Shown in pieces: positions 41,820-50,345 of a stretch of 62,611 nt of DNA (positions within the stretch are counted from its first letter, which is position 1; every line of letters begins with the position of its first letter). Both the position numbers and the translations under genes were made by a program. Source of the stretch: Candidatus Galloscillospira stercoripullorum (GTDB lineage: Bacteria; Bacillota; Clostridia; Oscillospirales; Oscillospiraceae); the NCBI GenBank assembly GCA_018715695.1, contig DVLB01000089.1:1-62611 (forward strand), given 5' to 3'. The notes under the pieces were generated by a model. It ran no database searches and was not told the origin of the DNA. It worked only from the letters and a program-made list of their open reading frames with translations.

Positions 41820-44333
41820 TCAGGATGGAGAGGGAAGGGAATCTTTGAGCTCCAGAAGCTCTACGCCCAGCACGGCCATGGCGCCCCGGGAGAGGACCCT
41901 CTCTCCCAGTGTGGAAGCTCCGGCCTCCTGCTGGCGGGCATAGGTCTCCTCCACTGCCGAGCGGGCCCAGGCCTCCGGCTCCTCCAGCCCCAGGTAAGCG
42001 CCTGTCCGGGCCAGAATGTCGGTCGCCTCAGCGGTGGTCAGGGGATCGTCGGGCCGGAAAAGTTCCCCGTCTGGGAGAAGCCCGGCCTCCCACAGGGCGG
42101 TGACGGCGTGGGCGTACCAGATGGTATGGCGCACGTCCGTGTAGGGGGCGGCGTAGTCCTCCAGCTCGGGCAGCTCCAAAAGCCGCATGAGCAGCACCGA
42201 GAAGGCGCAGCGCAGGGCGGGGGACTCTCCGTCGAAGGCGCCGGTGCCCGAGCCGGCCACGGCGTGGGCGTCGAAGAGGATGCGCACCTCCTCTTCGTAC
42301 CACTTTCCGTCCACATCGGGGAAGATGGAGGCGATGTCGTAGCCGCCCCAGTCCTCGGCAAGACCCAGGGTGGGGAAGAGGTAGCCGTAGTAATCGGAGA
42401 GGAGAATGGCGGAGGAGACCGAGAGTTGGTCATTGACCGCCTGGACCAGAGCCTGGGCATACGCCTCGTCGGGCATGGCTCCGTTGGCCCAGGTCAGGGA
42501 GCCGGTAGAGGCGTCGTAGCGGAGCTGCTCGGTGAGGAAGCTGCCGTCCTCCAGCAGAGCCAGATGGGTACAGGGGGAGAGGACATCCCGGCCGGTGAGC
42601 AGCCGGGAGTCATAGGGTAGGCCGAAGAGGTTGAGCAGGGTGGGCAAAATATCCTGGGTGCAGCAGTAGTCCTCCACCACCACGCTCTCCTCCATGCCGC
42701 CGTTCCAGCAGATGAAGCTGTTTTTATGCTGCCAGAAGGGCTCATCCACGGCATCGCCCGCCAGGGCGGCGTAGGCCTCGTCAGTGAGGCCGTAGGGCAG
42801 GTGGTCACCGGTGAGGACGATGACGGTCTCTTCTGCCTTGCCCGCCTCCTCCAGGCGCTCCACCAGATAGCTTACCGCCTGCTCCAGCTCCAGCTGGCAG
42901 GCGTAGTAGGCACGGAGCTCCTCGCTCACGTCCAGGTCCTCCACCAAGGCGCGGTTTTTCTCGCTCACTGCGTTGCCCTCAAAGGTGTAGGGGAAGTGGC
43001 CTGAGTGGGTCATGTAGTAAACGTGGAAGGAGGAGAGGCCGATATACCCGTCCACCGTCTTTTCCATCATCTCCAGATCGGAGGGGGGGACGGCCATCTC
43101 CATGTCCAGCCCGGAACCAATGGCTTTGAAGTCATAGCCCATGTTGGAGTGGGTGGTGGAGCGATTATAGTAGGTGGCAAGGCCGTCGTGGTAGGCCAGG
43201 GCGTCCACACCCCGGGCGGAGAAGAGGTGGGCCAGGGTGAAGGGCAGGTAGTTGCTCATGGAGACGGTGAAACTGGAGTAGAGAGGGTCGGGCATGAGCC
43301 CCAGACACAGGCTGTACTCGCCGTTGGTGGTGACGCTGGAGAAGCTGCCGTAGAAGTTCTCAAAGCGGAAACCCTCTTGGGACAGGCGGTAGAGGGTGGG
43401 GGTCAGGTCCTCATCCACCAGGTAGGGGGAGAAGGACTCGGCGCAGATGACAATGAGGTTGTATCCTTCGAAATAGCCGGTGTACTGGTTTTTGGCCGTA
43501 CCCGAGAGGCCGGAGAAGTAGTTGTTGAGCCGCGTCAGATCCTCAGCATCCTCCTCCTCGGGGTCGGGCAGAAGGGAGAAGTCCAGCTCAGGGAGGACGT
43601 TGCGCTCTCCGCTGCCGCCGTCGGTCAGGTCCAGGCTGCCGCTGAGCTCCACGCCGCCGCGGAAGAAGAAGCGGCGCAGGTCCAGCACCTGGGCGGTGAG
43701 CAGGCCGAACTGCTCGGCCCGGCGCTCCAAGGTGGCGCTGTTGCTGTGGAGGATGGCGACAGGGGAGTCCAGAGCGGTGCCCCAAAGGGGGAGAGAGAGG
43801 GTGAGCCCCGTTCCCAGGACTACGGCCAGCACGGGACTGAGGACGAGGGGGCGCCAGGGAAGCCACTGCCTGGGGAGAAGGGCGAAGTGGCGCAGCAGAA
43901 AATAGGCGACTAGGGGGATCACCAGGAGAATGAGCTGCGGCAGGCAGGCGAGGATACCGCCCCACACAATGGGGGCGAAGTTGGTCAGAGCTTCGTCACC
44001 CACGGAGAGAAGACCCACGGAGAGGTAGCTGTCGCAGATGTGGTAATAGACCAGCTGCACGCAATAAAAAAGGGTGGTCAGGCCCAGCAAAAGCGGGGCG
44101 AGGATCTTTCCAAAAAGGCCCCGTAGAGCAGATAGCGGTGCCAGGACCAGAGCGGCCACGCAGGAGAAGGCCAGCATCAGCGGCAGTCGCTTGAGAGACT
44201 CACCGGCGGAAAGAGCCACTGTCAGCTCCCAAAGTGCCAGGGAGAGCAGCCAGAACAGCAGCACGGACACTGACTGCTTTACGGCCCACCGCTCTCCGGC
44301 GTGGCCTGGCTCAGACGGCTGAGTGACAGACAT
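41820..44333 (-). CDS. LtaS-like sulfatase-fold membrane enzyme with C-terminal SLH domains
   Basis: The 837-residue protein has about five N-terminal helices, then an extracellular sulfatase-fold domain of the lipoteichoic-acid-synthase type (NLIVICAESFS, TTNGEYSL, YMTHSGHFPY, VLTGDHLPYG). Residues from about 690 to the end carry SLH-like motifs (PYTDVRHTIWYAHAVTALWEAG). Normal LtaS has no SLH part. The enzyme may be anchored to wall polymer while acting at the membrane, or may modify a wall-linked polymer. The start is MSVTQPSEPG after AAGGAGGGG. It has its own promoter. Confidence 0.85.
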   Translation of the reverse strand: MSVTQPSEPGHAGERWAVKQSVSVLLFWLLSLALWELTVALSAGESLKRLPLMLAFSCVAALVLAPLSALRGLFGKILAPLLLGLTTLFYCVQLVYYHICDSYLSVGLLSVGDEALTNFAPIVWGGILACLPQLILLVIPLVAYFLLRHFALLPRQWLPWRPLVLSPVLAVVLGTGLTLSLPLWGTALDSPVAILHSNSATLERRAEQFGLLTAQVLDLRRFFFRGGVELSGSLDLTDGGSGERNVLPELDFSLLPDPEEEDAEDLTRLNNYFSGLSGTAKNQYTGYFEGYNLIVICAESFSPYLVDEDLTPTLYRLSQEGFRFENFYGSFSSVTTNGEYSLCLGLMPDPLYSSFTVSMSNYLPFTLAHLFSARGVDALAYHDGLATYYNRSTTHSNMGYDFKAIGSGLDMEMAVPPSDLEMMEKTVDGYIGLSSFHVYYMTHSGHFPYTFEGNAVSEKNRALVEDLDVSEELRAYYACQLELEQAVSYLVERLEEAGKAEETVIVLTGDHLPYGLTDEAYAALAGDAVDEPFWQHKNSFICWNGGMEESVVVEDYCCTQDILPTLLNLFGLPYDSRLLTGRDVLSPCTHLALLEDGSFLTEQLRYDASTGSLTWANGAMPDEAYAQALVQAVNDQLSVSSAILLSDYYGYLFPTLGLAEDWGGYDIASIFPDVDGKWYEEEVRILFDAHAVAGSGTGAFDGESPALRCAFSVLLMRLLELPELEDYAAPYTDVRHTIWYAHAVTALWEAGLLPDGELFRPDDPLTTAEATDILARTGAYLGLEEPEAWARSAVEETYARQQEAGASTLGERVLSRGAMAVLGVELLELKDSLPSPS

Positions 44334-44378
44334 GGGACCCCTCCTTTCCCGTGAAATTAACGTGGTTTGCAAAACATT

Positions 44379-44407
44379 ATAATACCACAATCAAAACGGA
44401 TATACAA
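44379..44407 (-). promoter_or_regulatory. promoter of the LtaS-like gene
   Basis: TTGTAT (44402-44407) and TATTAT (44379-44384) on the minus strand have a 17-base spacer. A TATAAT overlaps nearby. Confidence 0.5.
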
Positions 44408-44734
44408 GGGCGGCGGCGCCCACCGGGAGGCGGAGGCGGCGCCCGACGGGAGTCGGAGATGAAGGGGGGCGCCAAACACGGATTATAGCGGCAAACCCAG
44501 CGCGATCGTCGGTCGAATGGCCGAGGAAGAGGGCACCTATACGCTCTACGACCTCACGCCCTGACCGTCTGGCTCGGAGGGATGCAAGGCAGAGAGGGGG
44601 ATGCCCACAGGGCGTCCCCCTCTCTGCATCTCGTCGCGTTCGTGATTTATAATACGGGCAGTGGGTGTCCGACCCGCCTGGCCGCCCCCCGGACCCTGGA
44701 GGTGATGTCACCTCAGTGATAGACAGCGGTGCCG
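44408..44734. other. gene-free stretch with terminator of the van cluster
   Basis: No convincing gene is visible. It holds the hairpin GCAGAGAGGGGGA-GCCC/GGGCGTCCCCCTCTCTGC (44589-44627), which ends leftward transcription from the van genes. It also holds GGTGATGTCACC (44701-44712), part of a 28-bp stretch that recurs imperfectly at 50341-50368, the other side of the van cluster. Confidence 0.5.
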
Positions 44735-45874
44735 TCAACCGACATGGCTTTTCCAGTCTGTGACAATGGGTAGACGGTGCCCAAGCCTAGAAAGGAGTTC
44801 GTTGGTGATCGTACCGCACTGCCCAGCCACATCTTCAGCCCGGATCACTTGCCCGCCGTCGGTTCCGATGATCGTCGCCACATCACCGGGCTTCACACAA
44901 GGCACGTCGGTCACATCCACCAGCAGCTGATCCATGCACATCCGCCCCACCATGGGGCAGCGCGCTGCGTGAAGCAGTACCTCGCCCTTTTGTTGGGGGA
45001 GGCAGCGCGGCAGGCCGTCAGCATAGCCGATGGAAACGACGGCCAGCTTCCGCATTTGCTCCGCCCGGAAGGCCAGGCCGTATCCCGCTCCCTCGCCGGG
45101 CAGCAGGGTGCGTACTGAAACCACCCGGGCGCGAAGGGAAAGCGCTGGACCCAGAGCCAGCGTTCGCCCGGTGGTTGCGTCTTTGCTGAAAACGCCGTAA
45201 AGGGCGATGCCCGCCCGTGCCCAGAAGCACGGCTGAGGCGGCAGGTTCCAGATGCCGTAGCTGGCCTGGATATGAACCTCTCCCGGGTCCAGACCGTGGG
45301 CCCTGAGCCATTGGACCGCCCCGTAAAATCGCTCTAACTGCGTGTGGGTAAAGGCCATATCCTCCGCTTCCAGGCTGTCCGACATGCACAGGTGGGAAAA
45401 CACCCCCTCAATATTCAAATTTGGCAGTTCATATAAATGCTGCAAAGCCTTGTGGTCCTTCGCCGGAATGCCCAGACGGTGCATGCCGGTATCCAACGCC
45501 AAGTGGACTGAGAGCGGCACACCTTGGGCGGCCAAGGCCCGGCCGTGATCCTCATCCGCTACCGTCTGGATGAGCTTCCACCGGTAAATGAGAGAAGCCA
45601 TTTCCGGCGGCGTGTAGCCCAGGATCAGGATTTTCCCCCGGACACCCGCCTGCCGCAGAGCAATTCCCTCCTCCAGGCAGGCCACTGCAAAGGCTTTCAC
45701 TCCCTCCGCTTCCAACCGCCGGGCCACAGGGATGGCCCCGTGTCCATATGCATCGGCCTTTACTACCGCCATCAGGCGGCAGCCGGAACACAAAGCAGCC
45801 TGGAGAGTGCGGGCGTTATGGGCCAAAGCGTTCAAATCCACTTCCCGCCAGGCTCGGCTTGCTTCCTCACGCAC
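44735..45874 (-). CDS. vanT: VanT-type serine/alanine racemase, soluble form
   Basis: The 379-residue PLP racemase has the PLP Lys39 in AVVKADAYGHG, IQASYGIWNLP as in VanT racemase domains, the second-base Tyr in GYADGLPR and MCMDQLLVDV. In a VanG-type cluster it would make D-Ser for D-Ala-D-Ser precursors. Known VanT proteins are about 700 residues with an N-terminal multi-helix acyltransferase-like half; this one has none. The GTG at 45874 follows AAGGGGGAG and overlaps the acetyltransferase gene by eight bases. A plain alanine racemase is the alternative, but the position in the operon argues for VanT. Confidence 0.82.
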   Translation of the reverse strand: MREEASRAWREVDLNALAHNARTLQAALCSGCRLMAVVKADAYGHGAIPVARRLEAEGVKAFAVACLEEGIALRQAGVRGKILILGYTPPEMASLIYRWKLIQTVADEDHGRALAAQGVPLSVHLALDTGMHRLGIPAKDHKALQHLYELPNLNIEGVFSHLCMSDSLEAEDMAFTHTQLERFYGAVQWLRAHGLDPGEVHIQASYGIWNLPPQPCFWARAGIALYGVFSKDATTGRTLALGPALSLRARVVSVRTLLPGEGAGYGLAFRAEQMRKLAVVSIGYADGLPRCLPQQKGEVLLHAARCPMVGRMCMDQLLVDVTDVPCVKPGDVATIIGTDGGQVIRAEDVAGQCGTITNELLSRLGHRLPIVTDWKSHVG

Positions 45875-46340
45875 GGCCCGCTCCCCCTTCCAAAATCCGG
45901 GGCGGCTGGGCTACTACGGTGCATCCCGCCGGGATGTCCTGACACACCACCGCTCCTGCGCCGATCTTTGCCCCGTCGCCGATGCGGATGTCCCCCACCA
46001 GCACCGCCCCCGCGCCAATGAGACATCCATTCCCGATAACGGGGGCTCGCCGGTTTACCTCCCCGATGGTGACATTCTGGTAGATCCAACACCCTGCGCC
46101 TATGGTGGCAAAGCGGGAGATGTAGATCCCATGGAGTCCATGGGGTAGCACCGGTTTATCTAGGATCACCGCGCCGGGTCCCACATAGCCTCCGTGCCGC
46201 CGGGCGCTGCGGTTGAAGAAAAAGGTTAAAATATCCCGGATCACCTTCCGCTTTGCCCGGCTGCGCAGACGGTAAAGACGCCAGAAGCCCACCATTCGGT
46301 CCCCTTTGGACCAGTCGGTAAAAAATTTTCGTAAAGACAT
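45867..46340 (-). CDS. hexapeptide-repeat acetyltransferase, serine-acetyltransferase-like
   Basis: The 157-residue protein has left-handed beta-helix repeats (VIGNGCLIGAGAVLVGDIRIGDGAKIGAGAVV) preceded by PHGLHGIYIS. It looks like the catalytic half of CysE-type transferases, without their N-terminal helical domain. The DRHP-like His position reads RRAP here, so true serine acetylation is not certain. It starts after GGAGGTG. Lying between vanXY and vanT in a tight operon, it may act on serine or another cell-wall substrate. It is not part of the classic vanG operon. Confidence 0.8.
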   Translation of the reverse strand: MSLRKFFTDWSKGDRMVGFWRLYRLRSRAKRKVIRDILTFFFNRSARRHGGYVGPGAVILDKPVLPHGLHGIYISRFATIGAGCWIYQNVTIGEVNRRAPVIGNGCLIGAGAVLVGDIRIGDGAKIGAGAVVCQDIPAGCTVVAQPPRILEGGAGRA

Positions 46341-46346
46341 GGCCGT

Positions 46347-47075
46347 TCACCTCCAGGTGGTGACCACAAAACCGCCGCAGTTGTCCGCCGACACCTGCCA
46401 GTAACTTCCTGGTTCTGAGAGCAGATCATCCCGCACTGACTCATCACAGTACCAGATATGGAACGTGCGGCAGGCTGCACAGACGGTCAGAGACCGCTGA
46501 GAATAGTCCCGACGCAGCATCTCCATATATTCCTCCAGGACAAGCCCTTGTTCAGCCATGAATCTTGCATGGGGTACGCCCACATAGCGGAAATGCCATG
46601 GCTCGTGGGCAATGCCGGTGACAGTCTCTTTCCCAGCGGGATAACGCAGGATGAAGCCGTAATCCGCGGCAAGCTTTCGGAAGGAGCCGCACACACCGCT
46701 ATATGGAAAATTAGGGCGAATGAAGTCGATCTCCTCCGATGCCAAACCCAGATCGATGGCCAGGCCCGTCTGATGTTCGCTGCATCCGGGAAGGGCCACA
46801 TACTGCCGGGTAAAGACCTCCCCCTCCTTGACCAGAGTGTCATCCCAGATGGCCTGCTGTTCCTCACGGCTGCGCCAGCCGGAGACGGGGACGATGGTAT
46901 GTTCGCCTCCCACCGCTCGGATGCAGGCGTTGAGGAGCCCTGCCGCCCGCCGCTCCAGCAGGATCTCCGGCCAACGGGGGTCCACGCAGACCAGGTCCGG
47001 CGCGGCAGAGGTTTGAATGGCATGGGCGGCGTTTACCAGCAGCAGAGCGCCGGAGGCCTGAGTCAGGACCCTCAT
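46347..47075 (-). CDS. vanXY: VanXY D,D-dipeptidase/carboxypeptidase
   Basis: The 242-residue zinc peptidase has the S-x-H-x2-G-x-A-x-D motif (Ser99, His101, Asp108) and E-P-W-H (Glu158, His161). No signal peptide or membrane helix is present, as in cytoplasmic VanXY. It destroys D-Ala-D-Ala and trims precursors ending in it, leaving D-Ala-D-Ser precursors. It starts with an ATGA overlap on the ligase gene, after GAGGAGGTG. Confidence 0.9.
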   Translation of the reverse strand: MRVLTQASGALLLVNAAHAIQTSAAPDLVCVDPRWPEILLERRAAGLLNACIRAVGGEHTIVPVSGWRSREEQQAIWDDTLVKEGEVFTRQYVALPGCSEHQTGLAIDLGLASEEIDFIRPNFPYSGVCGSFRKLAADYGFILRYPAGKETVTGIAHEPWHFRYVGVPHARFMAEQGLVLEEYMEMLRRDYSQRSLTVCAACRTFHIWYCDESVRDDLLSEPGSYWQVSADNCGGFVVTTWR

Positions 47076-48109
47076 ACGCCCACCTCCTCCTCGATGATGC
47101 GGGTGATGAGGGCGGTGAAAGGAAGCCCTGCCACTTTCATCATGTTGGGATAGCGGCTGTGGGCGGTGAAGCCGGGAATGGTATTCACCTCATTGAAGAC
47201 GATTTCCCCCTCCGGGGTGAGAAACAGGTCCACCCGGGCAAAGCCCTTGCAATCCAAAGTGCGGTAGATAGTCTTGGCCGCCGCCTGGATCTCCGCCACC
47301 TTTTGGGGCGGGATGCGGGCGGGGCAGTGGATGGCGGAGGTTTTCAGGGTGTACTTCTCCTCGAAATCGAAGAAGCCCTGGGAGAGCTCGATCTCGTCCA
47401 CCGTGCCCACAGTGAGCTCATCGGTACCCAGTACGGCACAGCCCACTTCGAAACCTGGGATGGCCTCCTCCAGAAGCAGCTCCCGGTCGTTGGCAAAAGC
47501 GGCGGCTGCCGCTCCGGCCAGCCCCTCCGGGCCGATGACCCGGGTGATGCCAAAGGAGGACCCGGCCCGGACGGGCTTTACAAAGAGTGGGTATCCCAGC
47601 TCTGCCGCTGCCGCTTGGATCGCGTCCATCCCCGCGTCCCGGCGGAACACCGCACTGCGGGGTGCTTTTATCCCGGCCAGGGCGGCCAGCTTATGGGCCC
47701 GGTCCTTGTCCATGCACAGGGCAGAGGACAGCGTGCCGCAGCCAATGACCGGAATCCCCGCCAGCTCAAGCAGACCCTGGAGGGTGCCGTCCTCCCCATT
47801 CTTGCCGTGAAGCACCGGAAAAGCGGCGTCAAAGGACAGTTGCGTGCCGCTGCCGTCCAGCAAGAGCAGACGGGACACCCCCCGGCTGAGGACCAGAGTA
47901 CAAGGCATACATTCGGATTCCTGCCAACGATCGGCGAGGATGTCGTCGGGTGTACCTGTGTAATAGAGCCAGTCGCCCCTCTGCGTGATACCAACCATCA
48001 GGGGCTCAAATCGACTCCGTTCCAGGTGGGTCAGTACCGCGTGGGCCGACTGGAGAGATACGCCGTATTCGGTGGAGCAGCCGCCGAAGAAAATCAAAAT
48101 CCGCTTCAT
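47072..48109 (-). CDS. vanG: D-alanine--D-serine ligase, VanG type
   Basis: The 345-residue ATP-grasp ligase has HGKNGEDG (101-108), FVKPVRAGSSFG and the substrate loop EKYTLKTSAIHCPARI (from 251), characteristic of VanG/VanC-type D-Ala-D-Ser ligases as opposed to D-Lac ligases. The C-terminus has FNEVNTIPGFTAHSRYP. The start MKRILIFFGG follows GGGAGG. Gene order and partners support glycopeptide resistance of low level, as D-Ser termini lower vancomycin binding. Confidence 0.9.
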   Translation of the reverse strand: MKRILIFFGGCSTEYGVSLQSAHAVLTHLERSRFEPLMVGITQRGDWLYYTGTPDDILADRWQESECMPCTLVLSRGVSRLLLLDGSGTQLSFDAAFPVLHGKNGEDGTLQGLLELAGIPVIGCGTLSSALCMDKDRAHKLAALAGIKAPRSAVFRRDAGMDAIQAAAAELGYPLFVKPVRAGSSFGITRVIGPEGLAGAAAAAFANDRELLLEEAIPGFEVGCAVLGTDELTVGTVDEIELSQGFFDFEEKYTLKTSAIHCPARIPPQKVAEIQAAAKTIYRTLDCKGFARVDLFLTPEGEIVFNEVNTIPGFTAHSRYPNMMKVAGLPFTALITRIIEEEVGV

Positions 48110-48126
48110 ATAAAAACCTCCCAAAA

Positions 48127-48174
48127 GGAAATGCCCTGTTTCGGTATCAAAATGGTACCAAAACAGGGCATTCC
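48127..48174 (-). promoter_or_regulatory. inverted repeat between vanS and the ligase gene
   Basis: GGAAATGCCCTGTTT and AAAACAGGGCATTCC pair around a centre holding GGTAC/GTATC. On the minus strand it is followed by TTTT, then the ligase ribosome site. It could be an attenuator or a partial stop separating vanRS from the resistance genes, or a site for VanR. Confidence 0.6.
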
Positions 48175-48234
48175 ATGTATTCCATTTCTCTTTCGGGATT
48201 CCTGCAATTTTCTCGGGAAATCCTTACGATTTTC

Positions 48235-49341
48235 TTACCGGGGCAGGGTGACGGTGAATAGCACCTCTTCCTCTTTACTCCGGGCGGTGATGGTTCCGCC
48301 GTGGGCCTCCACGATCTCTTTGGCGATGGCCAAGCCCAATCCGGCGTTTCCGGTATGGGTGCCCCGGGAGGCATCCAGGCGGAAAAACTGCTCGAACATC
48401 CGGGAGAGCTTTTCCGCAGGGATGGTAGGCCCGGCATTGCGGAAGGTGATCACGATTTGTGCCTCTTCTGTCCGGGCCGCCACTCGCAGAACTGAATCGG
48501 AGTAGGCATAGTGGCAAGCGTTGTTGAGCAGATTATCAAAAACCCGAGCCATCTTGCCCGGATCACAGACCGCCCGCAGCTCCCCGGGCAGGTCCAGCTG
48601 GCAGGTCATCCCTCTCTGGGCCAGGACTGGGCCAAACTCGCTGCACATCTGCTCCAGCATCCGCTTCAGGTCGGTGTCCCCCTTCTCCAGTTCCAGATGG
48701 GTGAGGCTGAAACGGGTAATATCAAAGAACTCGTTGATGAGGTCCTCCAGCCGCTCGGCCTTCTCCAGCGCCACGCCGGTGTAGCGCGCCCTCATGGCAG
48801 GGGAGAGCTCCGGCTCGTCCCGCAGGAGGGTGAGGTAGCCGATGACACTGGTAAGGGGCGTTTTTAGATCATGGGCCAGGTAGACTACCAGGTCGCTTTT
48901 CCGCTGCTCGGCGTCTTTGGCAGCCTGAGCGGCCCGCAGAGCCTGTTCTCGGGCCAGATTCAGCTGGTCCTCAGCACTTTTCAGCCCCTGAGGCAAACGG
49001 ATCGGGACATCCGTAGGGTGGGACAGCTCCTCCGCCCCGGAGAGCAGCCACTCCAGGTCCCGGGCAGAGCGGGCAATGAAATAATAGCTGATGGCCACCC
49101 AGCCCAGAAGCACCACAGCTATACCCACCAGGAAAATATACTCCCGCACCCAGAGCAGAACACGATAAAGAGGATTGCTCCACGACCAGGAGACCTGGGC
49201 ACAGACCATTATGCCCAGCAACGCCAGGACGATCACCGCCGTCACCCAGGCGGTCAGAGCCAGCAGGTAAAGCCCCCAGGTGCGAAGACCCGCTCGCTTC
49301 CCCCGCTCTTCCCGTTCCGTTGGAATCCGCCGGTTACTCAA
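48235..49341 (-). CDS. vanS: VanS-type sensor histidine kinase
   Basis: The 368-residue protein has two helices (about 22-48 and 68-90) enclosing a short outer loop, then a HAMP-like linker, the H-box VYLAHDLKTPLTSVIG (His157), N-box NLLNNACHYA and G-box GLGLAIAKEIVEAHGG. It senses glycopeptide or wall stress and phosphorylates VanR. The likely start is TTG at 49341, overlapping vanR by eight bases. The short sensor loop is as in VanS of VanB/VanG type clusters. Confidence 0.88.
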   Translation of the reverse strand: MSNRRIPTEREERGKRAGLRTWGLYLLALTAWVTAVIVLALLGIMVCAQVSWSWSNPLYRVLLWVREYIFLVGIAVVLLGWVAISYYFIARSARDLEWLLSGAEELSHPTDVPIRLPQGLKSAEDQLNLAREQALRAAQAAKDAEQRKSDLVVYLAHDLKTPLTSVIGYLTLLRDEPELSPAMRARYTGVALEKAERLEDLINEFFDITRFSLTHLELEKGDTDLKRMLEQMCSEFGPVLAQRGMTCQLDLPGELRAVCDPGKMARVFDNLLNNACHYAYSDSVLRVAARTEEAQIVITFRNAGPTIPAEKLSRMFEQFFRLDASRGTHTGNAGLGLAIAKEIVEAHGGTITARSKEEEVLFTVTLPR

Positions 49342-50032
49342 TGGTATACCCCACCCCCCACACAGTTTTGATAAACTTCGGCTTGCGGCTGTTCTCGTGC
49401 ATCTTCTCCCTCAGACGGGCAATATGGCTCATGACAGTATTGTTGCTGTCCATATATTTTTCGCCCCAAGCGGCCTCAAAAAGCTCCTCGCTGGACACCA
49501 CATGGCCCTGCCGGCTGCACAGGTACCAGAGGATAGAAAATTCCAAAGGCGTCAGGGAGAGTTCTTCCCCAAAGAGAAAGCATTTGTGCGTTGCCTTGGA
49601 AATCTGCAGTCCCCGGATATCATACTCCCGGGAAGCCTCCTCGCTACCGCCACTGCCCGGGTTATAACGGGTGTAGCGACGCAGCTGGGTTTTGACCCGT
49701 GCCACCAGCTCTAGAGGACTGAAGGGCTTTGTGATGTAGTCGTCCGCCCCCAGGGTGAGGCCGGTGATCTTGTCCATATCCTCTACCTTCGCGGTGAGCA
49801 TTAAGATGGGAAAGAGATGCCTCTCCCGGATCTTCTGGCAGAGCGTAAATCCGTCCATATCCGGAAGCATCACATCCAGAATGGCCAGGTCCAGCCGCTC
49901 ATGCTCCACGCATTCCAGCGCCTGTGTAGCATTATAAAATTTGTGGACTGTGTACCCTTCGTTTTGCAAGTAGACGTCGATCAAGTCGGCAATGGCCGCC
50001 TCGTCGTCCACAATCATGATCTCTGCGCCCAT
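49334..50032 (-). CDS. vanR: VanR-type response regulator
   Basis: The 232-residue OmpR/PhoB-type regulator has a receiver domain (acidic pocket DDE at 9-11, phosphorylated Asp53 in AILDVMLPD, Lys in ITKPFSP) and a C-terminal winged helix (SNNTVMSHIARLREKM, IKTVWGVGYTIE). It starts at MGAEIMIVDDE. First gene of the van operon. A promoter-like TATAGT is at about 50095. Confidence 0.9.
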   Translation of the reverse strand: MGAEIMIVDDEAAIADLIDVYLQNEGYTVHKFYNATQALECVEHERLDLAILDVMLPDMDGFTLCQKIRERHLFPILMLTAKVEDMDKITGLTLGADDYITKPFSPLELVARVKTQLRRYTRYNPGSGGSEEASREYDIRGLQISKATHKCFLFGEELSLTPLEFSILWYLCSRQGHVVSSEELFEAAWGEKYMDSNNTVMSHIARLREKMHENSRKPKFIKTVWGVGYTIE

Positions 50033-50251
50033 CTTAAAGTCCCCGCCCATCCATTGGCCTGACAGTTCGACCCACAAGCCGTTCTATCGCCTCACTATAT
50101 CACAAACGTCACGATATTTCCACTTATAACAAGCACGAGGAACAATGTCAGCAGACTTATTATTCCGCTCATGGTATTGCGTCTTGCCGACAGGAGGTGA
50201 GACAGAGGAGTATTCGCCTGACGAATAACCGTTATCTGGCGACGAAATTCA

Positions 50252-50293
50252 AAGGGCCCGTCGCAGAATGAAAAAATTCTTCGACGGGCCCTT
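50252..50293 (-). terminator. terminator of the tRNA-Leu gene remnant
   Basis: The stem AAGGGCCCGTCG/CGACGGGCCCTT with further pairing directly follows the tRNA 3' end on the minus strand. It shows that this side is the original chromosomal downstream flank. Confidence 0.75.
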
Positions 50294-50345
50294 GGTGCGG
50301 GCATGGGGACTCGAACCCCAACGCATCACTGCACGAGAACCTAAA
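50293..50345 (-). tRNA. 3' half of tRNA-Leu (UAG), attachment-site remnant
   Basis: On the minus strand the sequence runs from the anticodon loop (TTAGGT) and the TCTCG stem strand through a long variable arm (GTGC..GTTGGG), T-arm GGTTCGAGTCCCC, acceptor strand ATGCCCGCA and CCA. The 5' half (acceptor, D-arm, CGAGA stem) is missing and replaced by unrelated AT-rich DNA. The break in the anticodon loop is typical of tyrosine-recombinase integration into tRNA genes. The intact tRNA should lie at the far end of the inserted element, beyond the window. Confidence 0.8.

Noticed and set aside
50095-50172. 25-residue hydrophobic peptide frame upstream of vanR on the minus strand
   Set aside because: It could be a membrane peptide, but it has no ribosome site and it overlaps the probable vanR promoter.
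50293-50345. Functional tRNA-Leu gene
   Set aside because: The 5' half, including acceptor strand, D-arm and one anticodon-stem strand, is absent, so it cannot fold as a tRNA.
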